NCBI GenBank assembly: GCA_902594005.1
Contig: CACJKN010000006.1
Location: forward strand, 1-59,843
Source: an uncultured SAR86 cluster bacterium
Lineage (GTDB): Bacteria > Pseudomonadota > Gammaproteobacteria > Magnimaribacterales > D2472
DNA: 59,843 nt
Direction: 5' to 3'
A program made the translations under genes and the position numbers. This document shows, piece after piece, positions 1-8,946 of this stretch (position 1 is the stretch's first letter; each line of letters opens with the position of its first letter). The notes below the pieces were generated by a model, which was not told where the DNA came from, searched no databases, and saw only the letters and a list, made by a program, of their open reading frames with translations.

Positions 1-84
1 AATTATTAGCAGTGAAAGCAGCAAATAAAATATATATTTAAATATACTCTTAATGCCTATCAATTAACTGATCCAATTACTTAT

Positions 85-1239
85 TTAGTCTGAAAAGAAA
101 CCATTAACTCTTTCATAAGACTCAACAAATTCCTCTTTAAACTTTTGAACAGTTTGCCCAGCGCTTAAGGTTTCATTTACCAGTCCAATTCCTTGACCAA
201 CCCAGTAGGTTTCAAGTTGTTTTGCGCCTTCATGACCAATTGCTGCTTGATCAGCAACTTTTTTGAGTGCGGGCTCACTTACCATAGTTTGAAGAGGCAT
301 AGGAAGAGGCTCTGGTGCATCTTTTGATTCCCACGCATCAACCCATGGAGATTTTAACTGTCTAGAATGCTTCCCAGTTCTACTTTTTGATCTAACTGTG
401 TGACTTGATGATGCAGCAATCATTTTTTCTTTAACATTATCAGATGTTTCAGCTTCTGTTGTTGGAAGAAATACAGATGCGCACCACACTCCATCAGCAC
501 CCATTGCCATAACTCCTGCCATTTGTTCTCCAGTGCAGATTCCTCCAGCGGCAAGAATTGGAACATCTCCATAAGGTTTTAGTGCTCTTCTTACTTCAGG
601 AACAAGAACCATTGTTGAAACGCTTCCACAATGACCACCTCCCTCTGTGCCTGATACCACAATAATGTCGACACCGGCCTCAACTTGCTTAACTGCATGT
701 TGTTTTGCACCAATTAGCGCAGCAACAGGAACATTGTGTTCTTTGCCCATATCAAGCATCCATTTTGGTGGGACTCCAAGGGCATTTGCAACAAGGCCTA
801 TAGGGTGTGAAAAAGCAACTTCAAGCACTTCTTTGGCTCCATCTAGACCAGCTCCGAGGACTTGGTTAGAATTTTGCTCAGTTCTTTGAGAGCCTGCATC
901 AGACCTCAAATCATTTGCTTCAATATCATGTTTTTCTAGAACATCAGCTCTAAATTCTCTATGTTCTTGAGGAATCATGGCTCTAAGATCATCTGTACTT
1001 AAGTTTTCACCTTTACCAACGTAAGAATTAGGTACAAGGACATCCACACCGTATGGTTTGCCATCAACATGCTCATCTATCCAATTAAGTTCAATCTCAA
1101 GCTTTTCTGGAGAAAGTCCGACAGCTCCTAAAACTCCCATACCTCCAGCTTTTGAAACAGCAGCAACAACATCTCTACAATGACTAAAAGCAACCATTGG
1201 AAACTCTATATTTAATAATTCGCAAATTTGTGATTTCAT
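85..1239 (-). CDS. Nitronate monooxygenase / 2-nitropropane dioxygenase family protein
   Basis: 384-aa flavin-dependent TIM-barrel protein of the NMO/2-nitropropane dioxygenase family, which oxidises alkyl nitronates. Family signatures visible are the N-terminal 'IEFPMVAFSHCRDVVAAVSKAGGMGVLGA' region (first ~40 residues), the His-containing glycine loop 'SGTEGGGHCG' (~residue 196) and the phosphate-binding 'PILAAGGICTGEQM' loop (~residue 225). Length is slightly above the usual 320-360 aa. A Shine-Dalgarno-like AGGAAA precedes the ATG on the minus strand. It reads away from the RraA-like gene. The physiological substrate cannot be read from sequence; members of this family near acyl-CoA dehydrogenases are often annotated as 2-nitropropane dioxygenase without biochemical proof. 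Confidence 0.85.
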   Translation of the reverse strand: MKSQICELLNIEFPMVAFSHCRDVVAAVSKAGGMGVLGAVGLSPEKLEIELNWIDEHVDGKPYGVDVLVPNSYVGKGENLSTDDLRAMIPQEHREFRADVLEKHDIEANDLRSDAGSQRTEQNSNQVLGAGLDGAKEVLEVAFSHPIGLVANALGVPPKWMLDMGKEHNVPVAALIGAKQHAVKQVEAGVDIIVVSGTEGGGHCGSVSTMVLVPEVRRALKPYGDVPILAAGGICTGEQMAGVMAMGADGVWCASVFLPTTEAETSDNVKEKMIAASSSHTVRSKSRTGKHSRQLKSPWVDAWESKDAPEPLPMPLQTMVSEPALKKVADQAAIGHEGAKQLETYWVGQGIGLVNETLSAGQTVQKFKEEFVESYERVNGFFSD

Positions 1240-1317
1240 TTTTTTTCCTATTTTTAGAATTTATTTTAACCCAGTTTTTTATTTGCATGGAAAATATAAA
1301 ACAGTAATAATTTAAAA

Positions 1318-1800
1318 ATGTTTTCAACTCCAGATCTTAAAGATAAGTATCAAAAAAAAGTTTTTCAAGGATTTGAATCAATGAAATCTTTTGGAAATAG
1401 AGACTCCTTTTTTGGACAAATTAAAACTGTTACCTGTCACGATGATAATTCTAAAGTGAAGGAAATACTCGGCACTAATGGTAAGGGAAAAGTGCTAGTC
1501 ATTAACTCAAATTTGATAACTCATGCGGCAATGATTGGAGATGAAATTGCTCAAAAAGCTATTGATAATGAATGGAATGGAATTTTTGTTGCTGGGTACG
1601 TGAGAGATGTTGAGCTCCTTAAGCAGATGGATTTAGGCATCTTGGCCCTTGGATCAACGACAACTAAGACAAACAAAAATAATAAAGGCTTTCTTGGAGA
1701 AGATGTTATTTTTGGTGGTGTTATTTTGAGTGAAGATTCTTGGCTATATGCAGATAAGAATGGATGGTTAGTTTCGAAGGAACCCCTAGAAATTAACTGA
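1318..1800 (+). CDS. rraA: RraA-like protein (RNase E inhibitor / HMG aldolase fold)
   Basis: 160-aa protein matching RraA in length (~160 aa) and pattern. The anion-binding motif 'GYVRD' (GxxRD, ~residue 98) and the C-terminal 'YADKNGWLVS' strand (xDxxG) are both present. In E. coli RraA binds the RNase E scaffold and inhibits mRNA decay. Homologues with the same fold are metal-dependent 4-hydroxy-4-methyl-2-oxoglutarate aldolases, so the exact role is uncertain. No Shine-Dalgarno is seen; an AT-rich TAATAAT lies 6 nt before the ATG. Its 3' end overlaps the convergent acyltransferase gene by 15 bp. Confidence 0.85.
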   Translation: MFSTPDLKDKYQKKVFQGFESMKSFGNRDSFFGQIKTVTCHDDNSKVKEILGTNGKGKVLVINSNLITHAAMIGDEIAQKAIDNEWNGIFVAGYVRDVELLKQMDLGILALGSTTTKTNKNNKGFLGEDVIFGGVILSEDSWLYADKNGWLVSKEPLEIN

Positions 1801-2670
1801 ATCTATAAGCTTGTCTTTTTCAACCCAAACATTGTCAAGCCAATCCCGAAACTCAGTTCTATAAGAAGGATCATTGAGATAATCTCTTCTTTTTAAACTT
1901 TCCGGAATCCTTAACTTTTTCACAAAAATCTTTACATCTGATAGATCACCAATACAAAAATCCCAAAATGATCTTTTCTTTGATTTATATACAATTGTGA
2001 AGTCCAAGAGATAATCGATTTTAGGAACAGCAGATAGACCTAATGCAATACCACCTATCTTTGGCGCAAGTAAATTTTTATATGGAGAATTTTGCTCAGC
2101 ATGTTTTTTTGGATTATTTCTGGTGCCCTCAGCAAAGCTAAATATAGTTGTTGGCTGTCTTTCAAATCTTTTGCATGATGCAATAGTATTTTGGTAATCA
2201 AGTTTTCTTAAATTTGGATTTTTTTCTAATTGTTGCTTCGAATGTCTATTCACGAAGGGCATATTAAGAGTAACATTTGCAAGAAATACTGGCGGTAGCC
2301 ACCAAAGATCTTTCTTCATAAATATCTTAAACAAAGGGGCTTTAAAATTTGTTGCTGCTAAAACACAGAAGACATCACCCCATGATGCGTGATTTGAAGT
2401 AGCTAAATACCATTCATCCATTGATACTTCATTTTCAATTATGAACCCCCATCTTTTTTGATGAAGGAATTGAATAGAGATCGCTAAAGATTTAACGGTA
2501 AGATCACCAATTAAATTTGAAAACTTATGAAGAGATCTTTTGAAAGGGCGGTATTTTATAATTATTCTTGGAGAGTTAATTACTGTTAATGTTCCAAAGC
2601 CAATAAATAAGATTATAGCTATATTAATAAATGTAATTATTCCAATTAAAAAAGATTTTATTGTTCTCAC
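1786..2670 (-). CDS. PlsC-family acyltransferase (YihG-like)
   Basis: 294-aa membrane-anchored acyltransferase of the 1-acyl-sn-glycerol-3-phosphate acyltransferase superfamily. The HX4D catalytic motif is 'NHASWGD' (~residue 92) and the substrate-binding motif is 'FAEGTRN' (~residue 178). The first ~30 residues are one hydrophobic helix. The long spacing and the lysine-rich 'RNNPKKH' segment after EGTR resemble the YihG/LCLAT subgroup rather than short PlsC. It probably modifies phospholipids at the inner membrane. The start is GTG with a strong GGAGG upstream. It lies 18 bp downstream of the acyl-CoA dehydrogenase pair on the same strand, so it is probably cotranscribed. Confidence 0.8.
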   Translation of the reverse strand: MRTIKSFLIGIITFINIAIILFIGFGTLTVINSPRIIIKYRPFKRSLHKFSNLIGDLTVKSLAISIQFLHQKRWGFIIENEVSMDEWYLATSNHASWGDVFCVLAATNFKAPLFKIFMKKDLWWLPPVFLANVTLNMPFVNRHSKQQLEKNPNLRKLDYQNTIASCKRFERQPTTIFSFAEGTRNNPKKHAEQNSPYKNLLAPKIGGIALGLSAVPKIDYLLDFTIVYKSKKRSFWDFCIGDLSDVKIFVKKLRIPESLKRRDYLNDPSYRTEFRDWLDNVWVEKDKLIDSVNF

Positions 2671-2688
2671 GGATACCTCCGTTTTCTT

Positions 2689-3828
2689 TTAAAACCCTGT
2701 TAGATTAGCATATCTTTCCTGATGGAAAGTCGAATTCCCCAAAATTGTCTCAGCAACCCTTGCTCTTTTAAGATAAAAACCTATGTCGTACTCATCAGTA
2801 ACACCTATACCACCGTGCATTTGAACCGCTTCATTGCTTACAAGATAAGAAGTTTCACCAACAATTGATTTTGCAAGACTTGAAAGCCTTTGGAGATCAT
2901 TTGAATTTTCCTCTGCTCCTTGCATTGCAGCCATAACAGCTGATTTTGTTAATTCAATTTCGCAGAACATTTCAGCTGCTCTGTGTTGGAGCGCCTGAAA
3001 TGATCCTATTGGAACACCAAATTGTTTTCTCTCTTTGAGGTATTCAATTGTTATTTCAAATGCTTTTTCGCATGAGCCTAACATTTCAGCAGAAAGAGCA
3101 ATCCTTCCAACATCTAAAATCTCATTGATCGGCTCAAGACCCATATCTATTTCACCCAAAATCATAGTTTCATCAACAGATACATTATCAAAAGTAATAT
3201 TTGCATAGTTTCTTGAATCAGCCATATCCAGTTTCACTTTCTTTAAGTTGCTACTATCAGATTCAACTAGGAACATACTCAATCCACCAACATCATCATC
3301 TTCACCAGAAGTTCTTGCCACAACAATGATAATATCTGCACTTGCACCATCTACAACAAATATTTTTTTCCCGTTAAGAACATAGTTAGAGCCATCTTTA
3401 ATTGCTTTTAATTCGCAAATATTTGGATTGTGATGACTATTTTCATCTATTGCCAGAGCAGTTGTTAATTCACCAGATGCAATTTTTGATAAGTACTTTT
3501 GTTTTTGTTCCTCTGATCCAAATTTTGTCAATGCTGTTGCGCCTAAAACTCCAGAAGCAAACAATGGAGAGGGCGTGAGAGTTTTTCCACATTCTTGAAG
3601 AATAACGCTCATGCCAGTCAAACCAAAGTTTGAACCTCCGTATTCTTCGGGAATCAAAATTCCTGACCACCCAAGCTTAACCATCTCAGTCCATATTCCC
3701 TTATCCCAGCAAAGCTGATCATCTGAATCTCTAAGCCCCCTTAAATGGGAAACAGGAGTTTTTTCAGATACAAAACTAAGCGCTGTTTCTTTAAGATAGT
3801 TTTGTTCTTCGTTTAAGATTAACTTCAT
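2689..3828 (-). CDS. Acyl-CoA dehydrogenase, second subunit-like (379 aa)
   Basis: Acyl-CoA dehydrogenase fold: N-terminal helical domain, middle beta domain (~residues 120-220) and C-terminal helical domain with 'QMHGGIGVTDEYDIGFYLKR' (~residue 337). It lacks the C-terminal 'EGT/EGGTSE' segment that carries the catalytic Glu in many family members, whereas its upstream partner has it. The ATG overlaps the partner's stop codon (TAATG), giving tight translational coupling. Pairs like this, with one subunit lacking the catalytic base, are known from actinobacterial sterol side-chain dehydrogenases that form alpha2beta2 heterotetramers. That is the likeliest reading, though the substrate is unknown. 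Confidence 0.85.
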   Translation of the reverse strand: MKLILNEEQNYLKETALSFVSEKTPVSHLRGLRDSDDQLCWDKGIWTEMVKLGWSGILIPEEYGGSNFGLTGMSVILQECGKTLTPSPLFASGVLGATALTKFGSEEQKQKYLSKIASGELTTALAIDENSHHNPNICELKAIKDGSNYVLNGKKIFVVDGASADIIIVVARTSGEDDDVGGLSMFLVESDSSNLKKVKLDMADSRNYANITFDNVSVDETMILGEIDMGLEPINEILDVGRIALSAEMLGSCEKAFEITIEYLKERKQFGVPIGSFQALQHRAAEMFCEIELTKSAVMAAMQGAEENSNDLQRLSSLAKSIVGETSYLVSNEAVQMHGGIGVTDEYDIGFYLKRARVAETILGNSTFHQERYANLTGF

Positions 3829-5021
3829 TATCCTGATGGGAGCTCAAGCACTCTTTTAGAAATTACATTTAGTTGCACTTCTGAGGTACCACCTTCTATG
3901 GAGTTACCCTTTGTTCTCAGCCAAGCTCTTGTAAGATTCTTTTCACTATCATCAAACTCGTTCCCATCCCATGCAAGTCCATTAACTCCAGAGGCTGCAA
4001 CCATAAGCTCATGCCTTCTTTTGTTATGCTCAGTTCCGTAGTATTTGAACATTGAAGCTACTGCAGAAGCTTTACCTCCCTCATCTGCAGCTCTTTGAAG
4101 GGTCAACCCAAAAGCATGTTCTTTCATTTTATGATCTATAACCTTCGACCTAAATATAGGATTTGATATTTTTCCTTCATCTTCACCAAAATGTTTTTTA
4201 GCTAATGAAACAACATCTTTTTTGCTACCCATTCCAGCAGCAAGACCAAAGTTAGAAATAAATTTTCTTTCATGCTGCAGCAATTTTTTAGCAATTGTCC
4301 AGCCTGCATTAAGTTCACCTACAAGATTTTCTTTTGGAACTTCAACGTTATCAAAAAATGTTTCACAAAACGGTGATTTACCACTTATTAATGTAATAGG
4401 TTTGGTAGAAACTCCTGGATTTTCCATATCAATAAGCAAGAAGCTTATCCCGCTATGTTTTGGTTCTTTTGGTCCAGTTCTAACAAGTGCAAAGATCCAA
4501 TCAGCTTTATCTGCATATGATGTCCAAACTTTCTGCCCATTAACCAAGAAATGTTCGCCCATATCTTCTGCTTTGGTAGCAAGACTTGCTAAATCTGAAC
4601 CTGAACCAGGTTCTGAGTATCCCTGACACCATCTAATTTCACCTTTAATTATTTTAGGAAGATGTTCCCTTTTTTGGGCTTCATTGCCGTACTCAAGTAA
4701 AACAGGGGCAAGCATCCATATACCAAAACTAAGAAGAGGAGCACGAGCCCCAATAGCAAACATCTCTTCGTTTAGTATCTTTACTTCTTCCTTATTCAGA
4801 CCACCACCACCATACTCTTTAGGCACCGTGGGCATAGTCCATCCTTTTTCTCCCATTCTATCTAGCCATAATTTTGAATCAGGGTTCTTATAAACTGCTT
4901 TTCTTCCTCCCCACACTTCATCAATAGGTGTGTCTGCAGGAGCTCCTGCTCTCATAGTTGCGGGACAGTTTTTATCAAGCCAATCTTTGACTTCAACTCT
5001 AAAATTCTCTAAGTCGCTCAT
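3828..5021 (-). CDS. Acyl-CoA dehydrogenase, catalytic subunit-like (397 aa)
   Basis: 397-aa FAD-dependent acyl-CoA dehydrogenase. Family motifs include 'WCQGYSEPGSGSDLASL' (FAD/substrate contact, ~residue 131), 'VNGQKVWTSYA' (~residue 162) and the C-terminal 'NSIEGGTSEVQLNVISKRVL', whose Glu is the expected catalytic base. It catalyses alpha,beta-desaturation of an acyl-CoA and passes electrons to ETF. It is the first gene of a minus-strand unit with the second dehydrogenase and the acyltransferase. The divergent nadK starts about 100 bp away. No clear Shine-Dalgarno precedes the start. The group resembles FadE6/17/26-type enzymes used on bulky or branched substrates; the true substrate is not evident. 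Confidence 0.88.
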   Translation of the reverse strand: MSDLENFRVEVKDWLDKNCPATMRAGAPADTPIDEVWGGRKAVYKNPDSKLWLDRMGEKGWTMPTVPKEYGGGGLNKEEVKILNEEMFAIGARAPLLSFGIWMLAPVLLEYGNEAQKREHLPKIIKGEIRWCQGYSEPGSGSDLASLATKAEDMGEHFLVNGQKVWTSYADKADWIFALVRTGPKEPKHSGISFLLIDMENPGVSTKPITLISGKSPFCETFFDNVEVPKENLVGELNAGWTIAKKLLQHERKFISNFGLAAGMGSKKDVVSLAKKHFGEDEGKISNPIFRSKVIDHKMKEHAFGLTLQRAADEGGKASAVASMFKYYGTEHNKRRHELMVAASGVNGLAWDGNEFDDSEKNLTRAWLRTKGNSIEGGTSEVQLNVISKRVLELPSG

Positions 5022-5126
5022 ATTTTTTAAAATGTAAGTTAGTTGAAGAATTAATTTTTAAATATTTTCCATTGAATATCAAGAAATGATCTCCAGAAAC
5101 GATTAATAAAATCTTTTTTAGAGATG

Positions 5127-5132
5127 TATAAT
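5127..5132 (+). promoter_or_regulatory. Candidate -10 box for nadK, possibly leaderless
   Basis: A perfect TATAAT lies 6 nt before the nadK ATG at 5139, where transcription would be expected to begin. There is no Shine-Dalgarno and no convincing -35 hexamer. Confidence 0.35.
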
Positions 5133-5138
5133 TCACTT

Positions 5139-5993
5139 ATGTTTAAAAAAATTGGAATAATTTACAAGGAAACTTTATCTTTTGATGCAGATATATCTGC
5201 TTATATAGATACTATTCTTTCTCATTCTAAAGAACTATATTTCCATGAATCAGCTTTAGATGCTCCAAAAAATTTTCCCAAGCTATCTAAAGATGAACTT
5301 GGCAATCAATCTGATTTAATAATTGTATTTGGTGGCGATGGAACAATGCTTTCAACTGCCAGAGACTTTATTGGATATGACATACCGATAATGGGTGTAA
5401 ATTTTGGGCAAGTTGGTTTTCTAACAGATAGCTCTGAAAATAACTTTAAGCAATCAATCGATGATGTTTTCAAAAACAATTTTAAATTAGAAGAGAGATC
5501 TTTTGTTAAAGCAGAGTTTGGTGACAATGAAATTTTTGGCTTAAATGAAATAGTTCTTCACTCAGGATCTTATGCACAAATGATGAGATTCAGCGTTACC
5601 GTCGATGATCAACTCATTTTCGAAGAGAGGGCAGATGGATTAATTATTTCTACTCCGACAGGATCCACCGCGTATTCATTATCTGCTGGAGGGTCAATAA
5701 TATATCCTAATCTTAAAGTTTGGAGCATCATCCCTATGTTGCCACATAATCTTTCCTCAAGACCCTTCATTATTTCTTCTGATCGAAAAGTTGAGATACA
5801 AGTAACTAGTGGTCCAGACAAAAATGCATATATATCTGCAGATGGTCAGACTGAGCTACCAATAAGTTATGGCACCAAAGTAAATATATCTGAAAAAAGT
5901 GATGTCCTTAAATTAGTCCATCCATCAAATTATAATTTCTTTGAAGCATGTCGAGATAAGCTTGGCTGGGCATTGGATGTCACTAAAAGATAA
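5139..5993 (+). CDS. nadK: NAD kinase
   Basis: 284-aa ATP-dependent NAD kinase producing NADP. The catalytic 'FGGDGTMLSTAR' loop is near residue 64, and the conserved NAD site 'RADGLIISTPTGSTAYSLSA' is near residue 164. I chose the second Met of the ORF (MFKKIGIIYK) because family members begin with this strand and because TATAAT lies between the two candidate ATGs; the longer start at 5124 would add only 5 residues. It heads a forward run (nadK-glpG-galU-pyrD) with gaps of 1-2 bp or small overlaps, so these genes are probably cotranscribed. The neighbours share no obvious pathway. Confidence 0.93.
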   Translation: MFKKIGIIYKETLSFDADISAYIDTILSHSKELYFHESALDAPKNFPKLSKDELGNQSDLIIVFGGDGTMLSTARDFIGYDIPIMGVNFGQVGFLTDSSENNFKQSIDDVFKNNFKLEERSFVKAEFGDNEIFGLNEIVLHSGSYAQMMRFSVTVDDQLIFEERADGLIISTPTGSTAYSLSAGGSIIYPNLKVWSIIPMLPHNLSSRPFIISSDRKVEIQVTSGPDKNAYISADGQTELPISYGTKVNISEKSDVLKLVHPSNYNFFEACRDKLGWALDVTKR

Positions 5994-5995
5994 TC

Positions 5996-6625
5996 TTGCA
6001 ACTCTCAAATAAAATATTTATCTGGTTAATAGCTTTTGCTTGTTTAGTATCTTTTTCTTCAAGCTTTGGTTCTAAACTAAATCTCATAGAGCCAATATTT
6101 TTTAATAAATTCCTGATAAGTTTCAATCAAATTCAATTTTATGACTTTCAAACAACCTATTTAATAAGTAATGAATGGTGGAGACTCATAACACCAATGC
6201 TTATACACTTTTCTCCCACGCACCTAATATTTAATTGCTTATGGATTTATATTTTGGGTAAGGAAATAGAAAATTTTGATGGTAAATGGCTTTTTTTGAT
6301 CTTAATTTTAATTACTTCAGCTTCTAGTAATTATGCTCAGTATGCCTTTTCTGGTCCGTCAATATTTGGCGGTCTCTCTGGAGTTGTATATGGACTGCTA
6401 GGCTTTTGTTTTGTCCAAGAAACATTTTCAAGAATTAATAAATATTCATTTCCACCTGCAATTTATTTATTTATGTTTATTTGGTTATTTATTGGTTTTA
6501 CAGGATTTTTAGATCTATTAGGTTTTGGAAAGATTGCAAATTTTGCTCATCTAGGAGGGCTAATTTCAGGAATCATGTGTGGTTATTTATTTCAGATGTA
6601 TAATAATCGGAAAAATTATGAGTGA
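5996..6625 (+). CDS. glpG: Rhomboid intramembrane serine protease, GlpG-type
   Basis: 209-aa multi-spanning membrane protease. Rhomboid catalytic elements are present: 'FGGLSGVVYGLLGF' holds the nucleophile Ser (GxSG) near residue 124, and 'FAHLGGLISG' holds the catalytic His near residue 184. The oxyanion-side 'HFSPTHLIFNCLWIYILG' segment matches the HxxxHxxxN pattern in part. E. coli GlpG has the almost identical 'FGGLSGVVYALMGY'. The cytoplasmic N-terminal domain of E. coli GlpG is absent, leaving only the six-helix core. The start is TTG, 2 nt after the nadK stop. Confidence 0.85.
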   Translation: MQLSNKIFIWLIAFACLVSFSSSFGSKLNLIEPIFFNKFLISFNQIQFYDFQTTYLISNEWWRLITPMLIHFSPTHLIFNCLWIYILGKEIENFDGKWLFLILILITSASSNYAQYAFSGPSIFGGLSGVVYGLLGFCFVQETFSRINKYSFPPAIYLFMFIWLFIGFTGFLDLLGFGKIANFAHLGGLISGIMCGYLFQMYNNRKNYE

Positions 6626-7469
6626 AGCTCAACTAAAGCAAGTAGTTTTTCCGGTTGCAGGACTTGGTTCAAGATTTCTTCCAGTAACAAAGTCTATACC
6701 AAAAGAGATGCTCCCAATAATAGATAAACCACTTATACAATTTGCTGTTGAAGAAGCAATTCAGGCAGGAGCAGAGGAAATTATCTTTGTTACAAGCCAC
6801 ACTAAAACAGCAATTGAAGATTACTTCAGCAAAAACTCTGAGCTTGAAACAAGATTAAGAGATTCAAACAAGAGCGAATTAATTCAAACAATTTATCCCG
6901 ATTATTTAAAAAATATTAAATTTTCCTTTGTAAGACAAAATGAACCAAATGGTTTGGGTCATGCCATCTTGCAGGCAAAAAATTTAATTACAGAAGATTT
7001 TTTTGGAATTGTCTTAGCAGATGATCTTATTCTCTCTGATGTAGGTTGTTTAAAACAGCTTAAGGATATTCATAGCAAAACAAATTCATCAGTTCTAGGA
7101 GTTTTTTCTGCATCAGATAGCGAATTAAAGAATTATGGTGTTATTGATGCTACTCAAGAAAATGATATTCTGAAGTTAAATAGTATCATTGAAAAACCAA
7201 GCATTAATGAGGCACCCTCAAACCTTGCTGTATTTGGAAGATACATACTTTCTAAAAGTATTTTTAATATTCTTGAGGAGACTAAGCCAGGACTTAACGG
7301 AGAAATACAGCTTACTGATGCAATTAGATCATCTTTATCTAATGATTCCGTTTTTGCCTTTGAGTTTCAAGGAAGGCGTTTTGACTGCGGCAGTAAGGAA
7401 GGCTATGTCTCCGCAATAGTAGATAGAGCATCTCATCTAGAAAATTTTAGAGAAATTGTAAAAAAATAA
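6618..7469 (+). CDS. galU: UTP--glucose-1-phosphate uridylyltransferase
   Basis: 283-aa GalU making UDP-glucose from glucose-1-phosphate and UTP, for surface polysaccharide and envelope sugars. The nucleotide-binding signature 'PVAGLGSRFLPVTKSIPKEM' lies near the N-terminus, followed by 'DKPLIQFAVEEAI'. 'LADDLI' (~residue 131), 'IEKP' and 'RRFDCGSKEGY' near the C-terminus are also conserved. I chose the ATG at 6618 (MSEAQLKQ) rather than the ORF-track start at 6579, because the extra 13 residues are a frame shadow of glpG. It overlaps the glpG stop by 8 nt. Its length is typical. Confidence 0.95.
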   Translation: MSEAQLKQVVFPVAGLGSRFLPVTKSIPKEMLPIIDKPLIQFAVEEAIQAGAEEIIFVTSHTKTAIEDYFSKNSELETRLRDSNKSELIQTIYPDYLKNIKFSFVRQNEPNGLGHAILQAKNLITEDFFGIVLADDLILSDVGCLKQLKDIHSKTNSSVLGVFSASDSELKNYGVIDATQENDILKLNSIIEKPSINEAPSNLAVFGRYILSKSIFNILEETKPGLNGEIQLTDAIRSSLSNDSVFAFEFQGRRFDCGSKEGYVSAIVDRASHLENFREIVKK

Positions 7470-7470
7470 A

Positions 7471-8454
7471 TTGAAAATACTAACTAAGATCTTTCAATTC
7501 TTCCCTCCAGAGGTTTCCCATTATTTAGCTTTAGAAAGCTTAAAATTACTTAAAAAGCTGGGAATCATGAAAATTCTCTTTCCAATTAAAAATTATTCAG
7601 ATGGGCAAAAAAATTATCTTAATTTACATTTTAGGAACAGATTAGGTGTTGCAGCAGGCCTTGATAAAAATGGTGACTATGTTGATGTTCTGGATTCTCT
7701 TGGATTCGGTTTCATTGAGTTGGGAACAACTACACCTAGGCAACAGTCAGGCAACGAGAAACCAAGAGTTTTTAGATACATCCATCAAGAAGCTGTAGTC
7801 AACAGATTAGGATTTAATAACAAAGGCGTAGATTATTTAGTTTCTAAAATAAAGAATAAAAAATATGATGCAGTAATTGGAGTTAATATTGGAGCTAACA
7901 AAGAAAGCACAAATGATCAAAGGATAGAGGATTATGTCTTCTGCTTTGAAAAAGTTTACAAATATTGTGATTACGTCACAGTAAACATCTCCTCGCCAAA
8001 TACTCCAAAATTAAGGAAACTCCATAATCCAGATGAGCTTGAAAAAATTTTTAAAAGAATTAATGAAATCAAAACTACAAATCAGACTGACATTCCAGTT
8101 TTTCTTAAAATATCACCAGATGAAGGCGAAGAGACAATTCTTAAAATTGTTAACATATATGAAACTTTAAAAATTAATGGATTGATAGTTTCGAATACTT
8201 CAATTGACAAGGACATTCTTGAGGGGTGCTCTCATGAAGGTGGGATTTCTGGCAAACCTTTATTAAAAAAATCTAACCAACTATTAAAAAGGATACATGG
8301 ACTTGATAAAGATATTTTCTTAGTTGGCGTGGGCGGAGTTTCCACAAAAGAAGATTATGAAAATAAGATAACGTTAGGTGCTAGTTTGGTGCAGATTTAT
8401 ACTGGGTTCATTTTTGAAGGGCCTGCAATCGTAAAAAAAATCTTATCTAGATGA
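7471..8454 (+). CDS. pyrD: Dihydroorotate dehydrogenase (quinone), class 2
   Basis: 327-aa FMN enzyme for the fourth step of pyrimidine synthesis, donating electrons to quinone at the inner membrane. The class 2 N-terminal helix 'FFPPEVSHYLALESLKLLKKL', the FMN-site 'GVAAGLDKNGDYVDVL', the catalytic-Ser loop 'NISSPNTPKLRKL' (~residue 172) and the C-terminal 'LVGVGGVSTKEDY' are present. The start is TTG one base after the galU stop; no nearby ATG would preserve the amphipathic N-terminus. The dihydroorotase acting one step earlier is at the far end of this window (52.7 kb), so the pathway is scattered. Confidence 0.95.
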   Translation: MKILTKIFQFFPPEVSHYLALESLKLLKKLGIMKILFPIKNYSDGQKNYLNLHFRNRLGVAAGLDKNGDYVDVLDSLGFGFIELGTTTPRQQSGNEKPRVFRYIHQEAVVNRLGFNNKGVDYLVSKIKNKKYDAVIGVNIGANKESTNDQRIEDYVFCFEKVYKYCDYVTVNISSPNTPKLRKLHNPDELEKIFKRINEIKTTNQTDIPVFLKISPDEGEETILKIVNIYETLKINGLIVSNTSIDKDILEGCSHEGGISGKPLLKKSNQLLKRIHGLDKDIFLVGVGGVSTKEDYENKITLGASLVQIYTGFIFEGPAIVKKILSR

Positions 8455-8891
8455 ATACCTACATCATCATTGGCTTGGTGATACTATTTTTAGTGGGCTC
8501 AGTAAATTTAGTAATTCCTACTAAGCAAACTCGCATGCTTTCAGATTTGAGACTCAAAGCTAGAAAAAAGGGATTTCAAATCTCATCACTAACATCAAAG
8601 CAAAAGTTTGTTACAAAAAATGTTAAGTTTGTTTGTTACTCGCTCAAAAACATAAGTAATTTAAAAAATGCACACTATGTTTTAAAAGAATCTTCCCTTA
8701 CTTTGTACGATCCAGTAAAACTAAAATTCGATGAAAATTTTGAAGAAATAGAAAATAAAATATCGAATCTACCTGGCTCAATACTTGAAATTATTTTTAA
8801 TGATTCATACATATCATTTTTATGGAATGAGAACCTTGGCATTGATGAATTGGAAAAAATTGAGAAACAATTAAAGAATTTTTCTATATAA
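8451..8891 (+). CDS. Conserved small membrane-anchored protein upstream of topA
   Basis: 146-aa protein with one N-terminal transmembrane helix (~residues 3-20) followed by a basic, soluble domain 'PTKQTRMLSDLRLKARKKGF'. The pattern resembles short uncharacterised proteobacterial proteins with a membrane anchor followed by an arginine-rich 'LRxxARxxG' segment. I recognise no enzymatic motif. It overlaps pyrD by 4 bp (ATGA) and ends 55 bp before topA, so it is probably the last gene of the nadK-pyrD unit. Function unknown. Confidence 0.6.
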   Translation: MNTYIIIGLVILFLVGSVNLVIPTKQTRMLSDLRLKARKKGFQISSLTSKQKFVTKNVKFVCYSLKNISNLKNAHYVLKESSLTLYDPVKLKFDENFEEIENKISNLPGSILEIIFNDSYISFLWNENLGIDELEKIEKQLKNFSI

Positions 8892-8907
8892 TCTCTTGCC
8901 AAAATTA

Positions 8908-8928
8908 TTAGAAACATGTTATTTCTAA
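8908..8928. promoter_or_regulatory. Inverted repeat upstream of topA
   Basis: TTAGAAA-CATGTTA-TTTCTAA forms a 7-bp perfect dyad just before the topA ribosome binding site (GGGAGAG). It could be an operator or an mRNA hairpin. No T-run follows, so it is not a good terminator. Low confidence. Confidence 0.25.
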
Positions 8929-8946
8929 AAAGGGAGAGCGAAATTT

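Noticed and set aside
1-84. Possible 3' end of an upstream plus-strand gene (frame ending ..AANKIYI, stop near 40)
   Set aside because: Only about a dozen codons are visible with no motif, so it cannot be supported.
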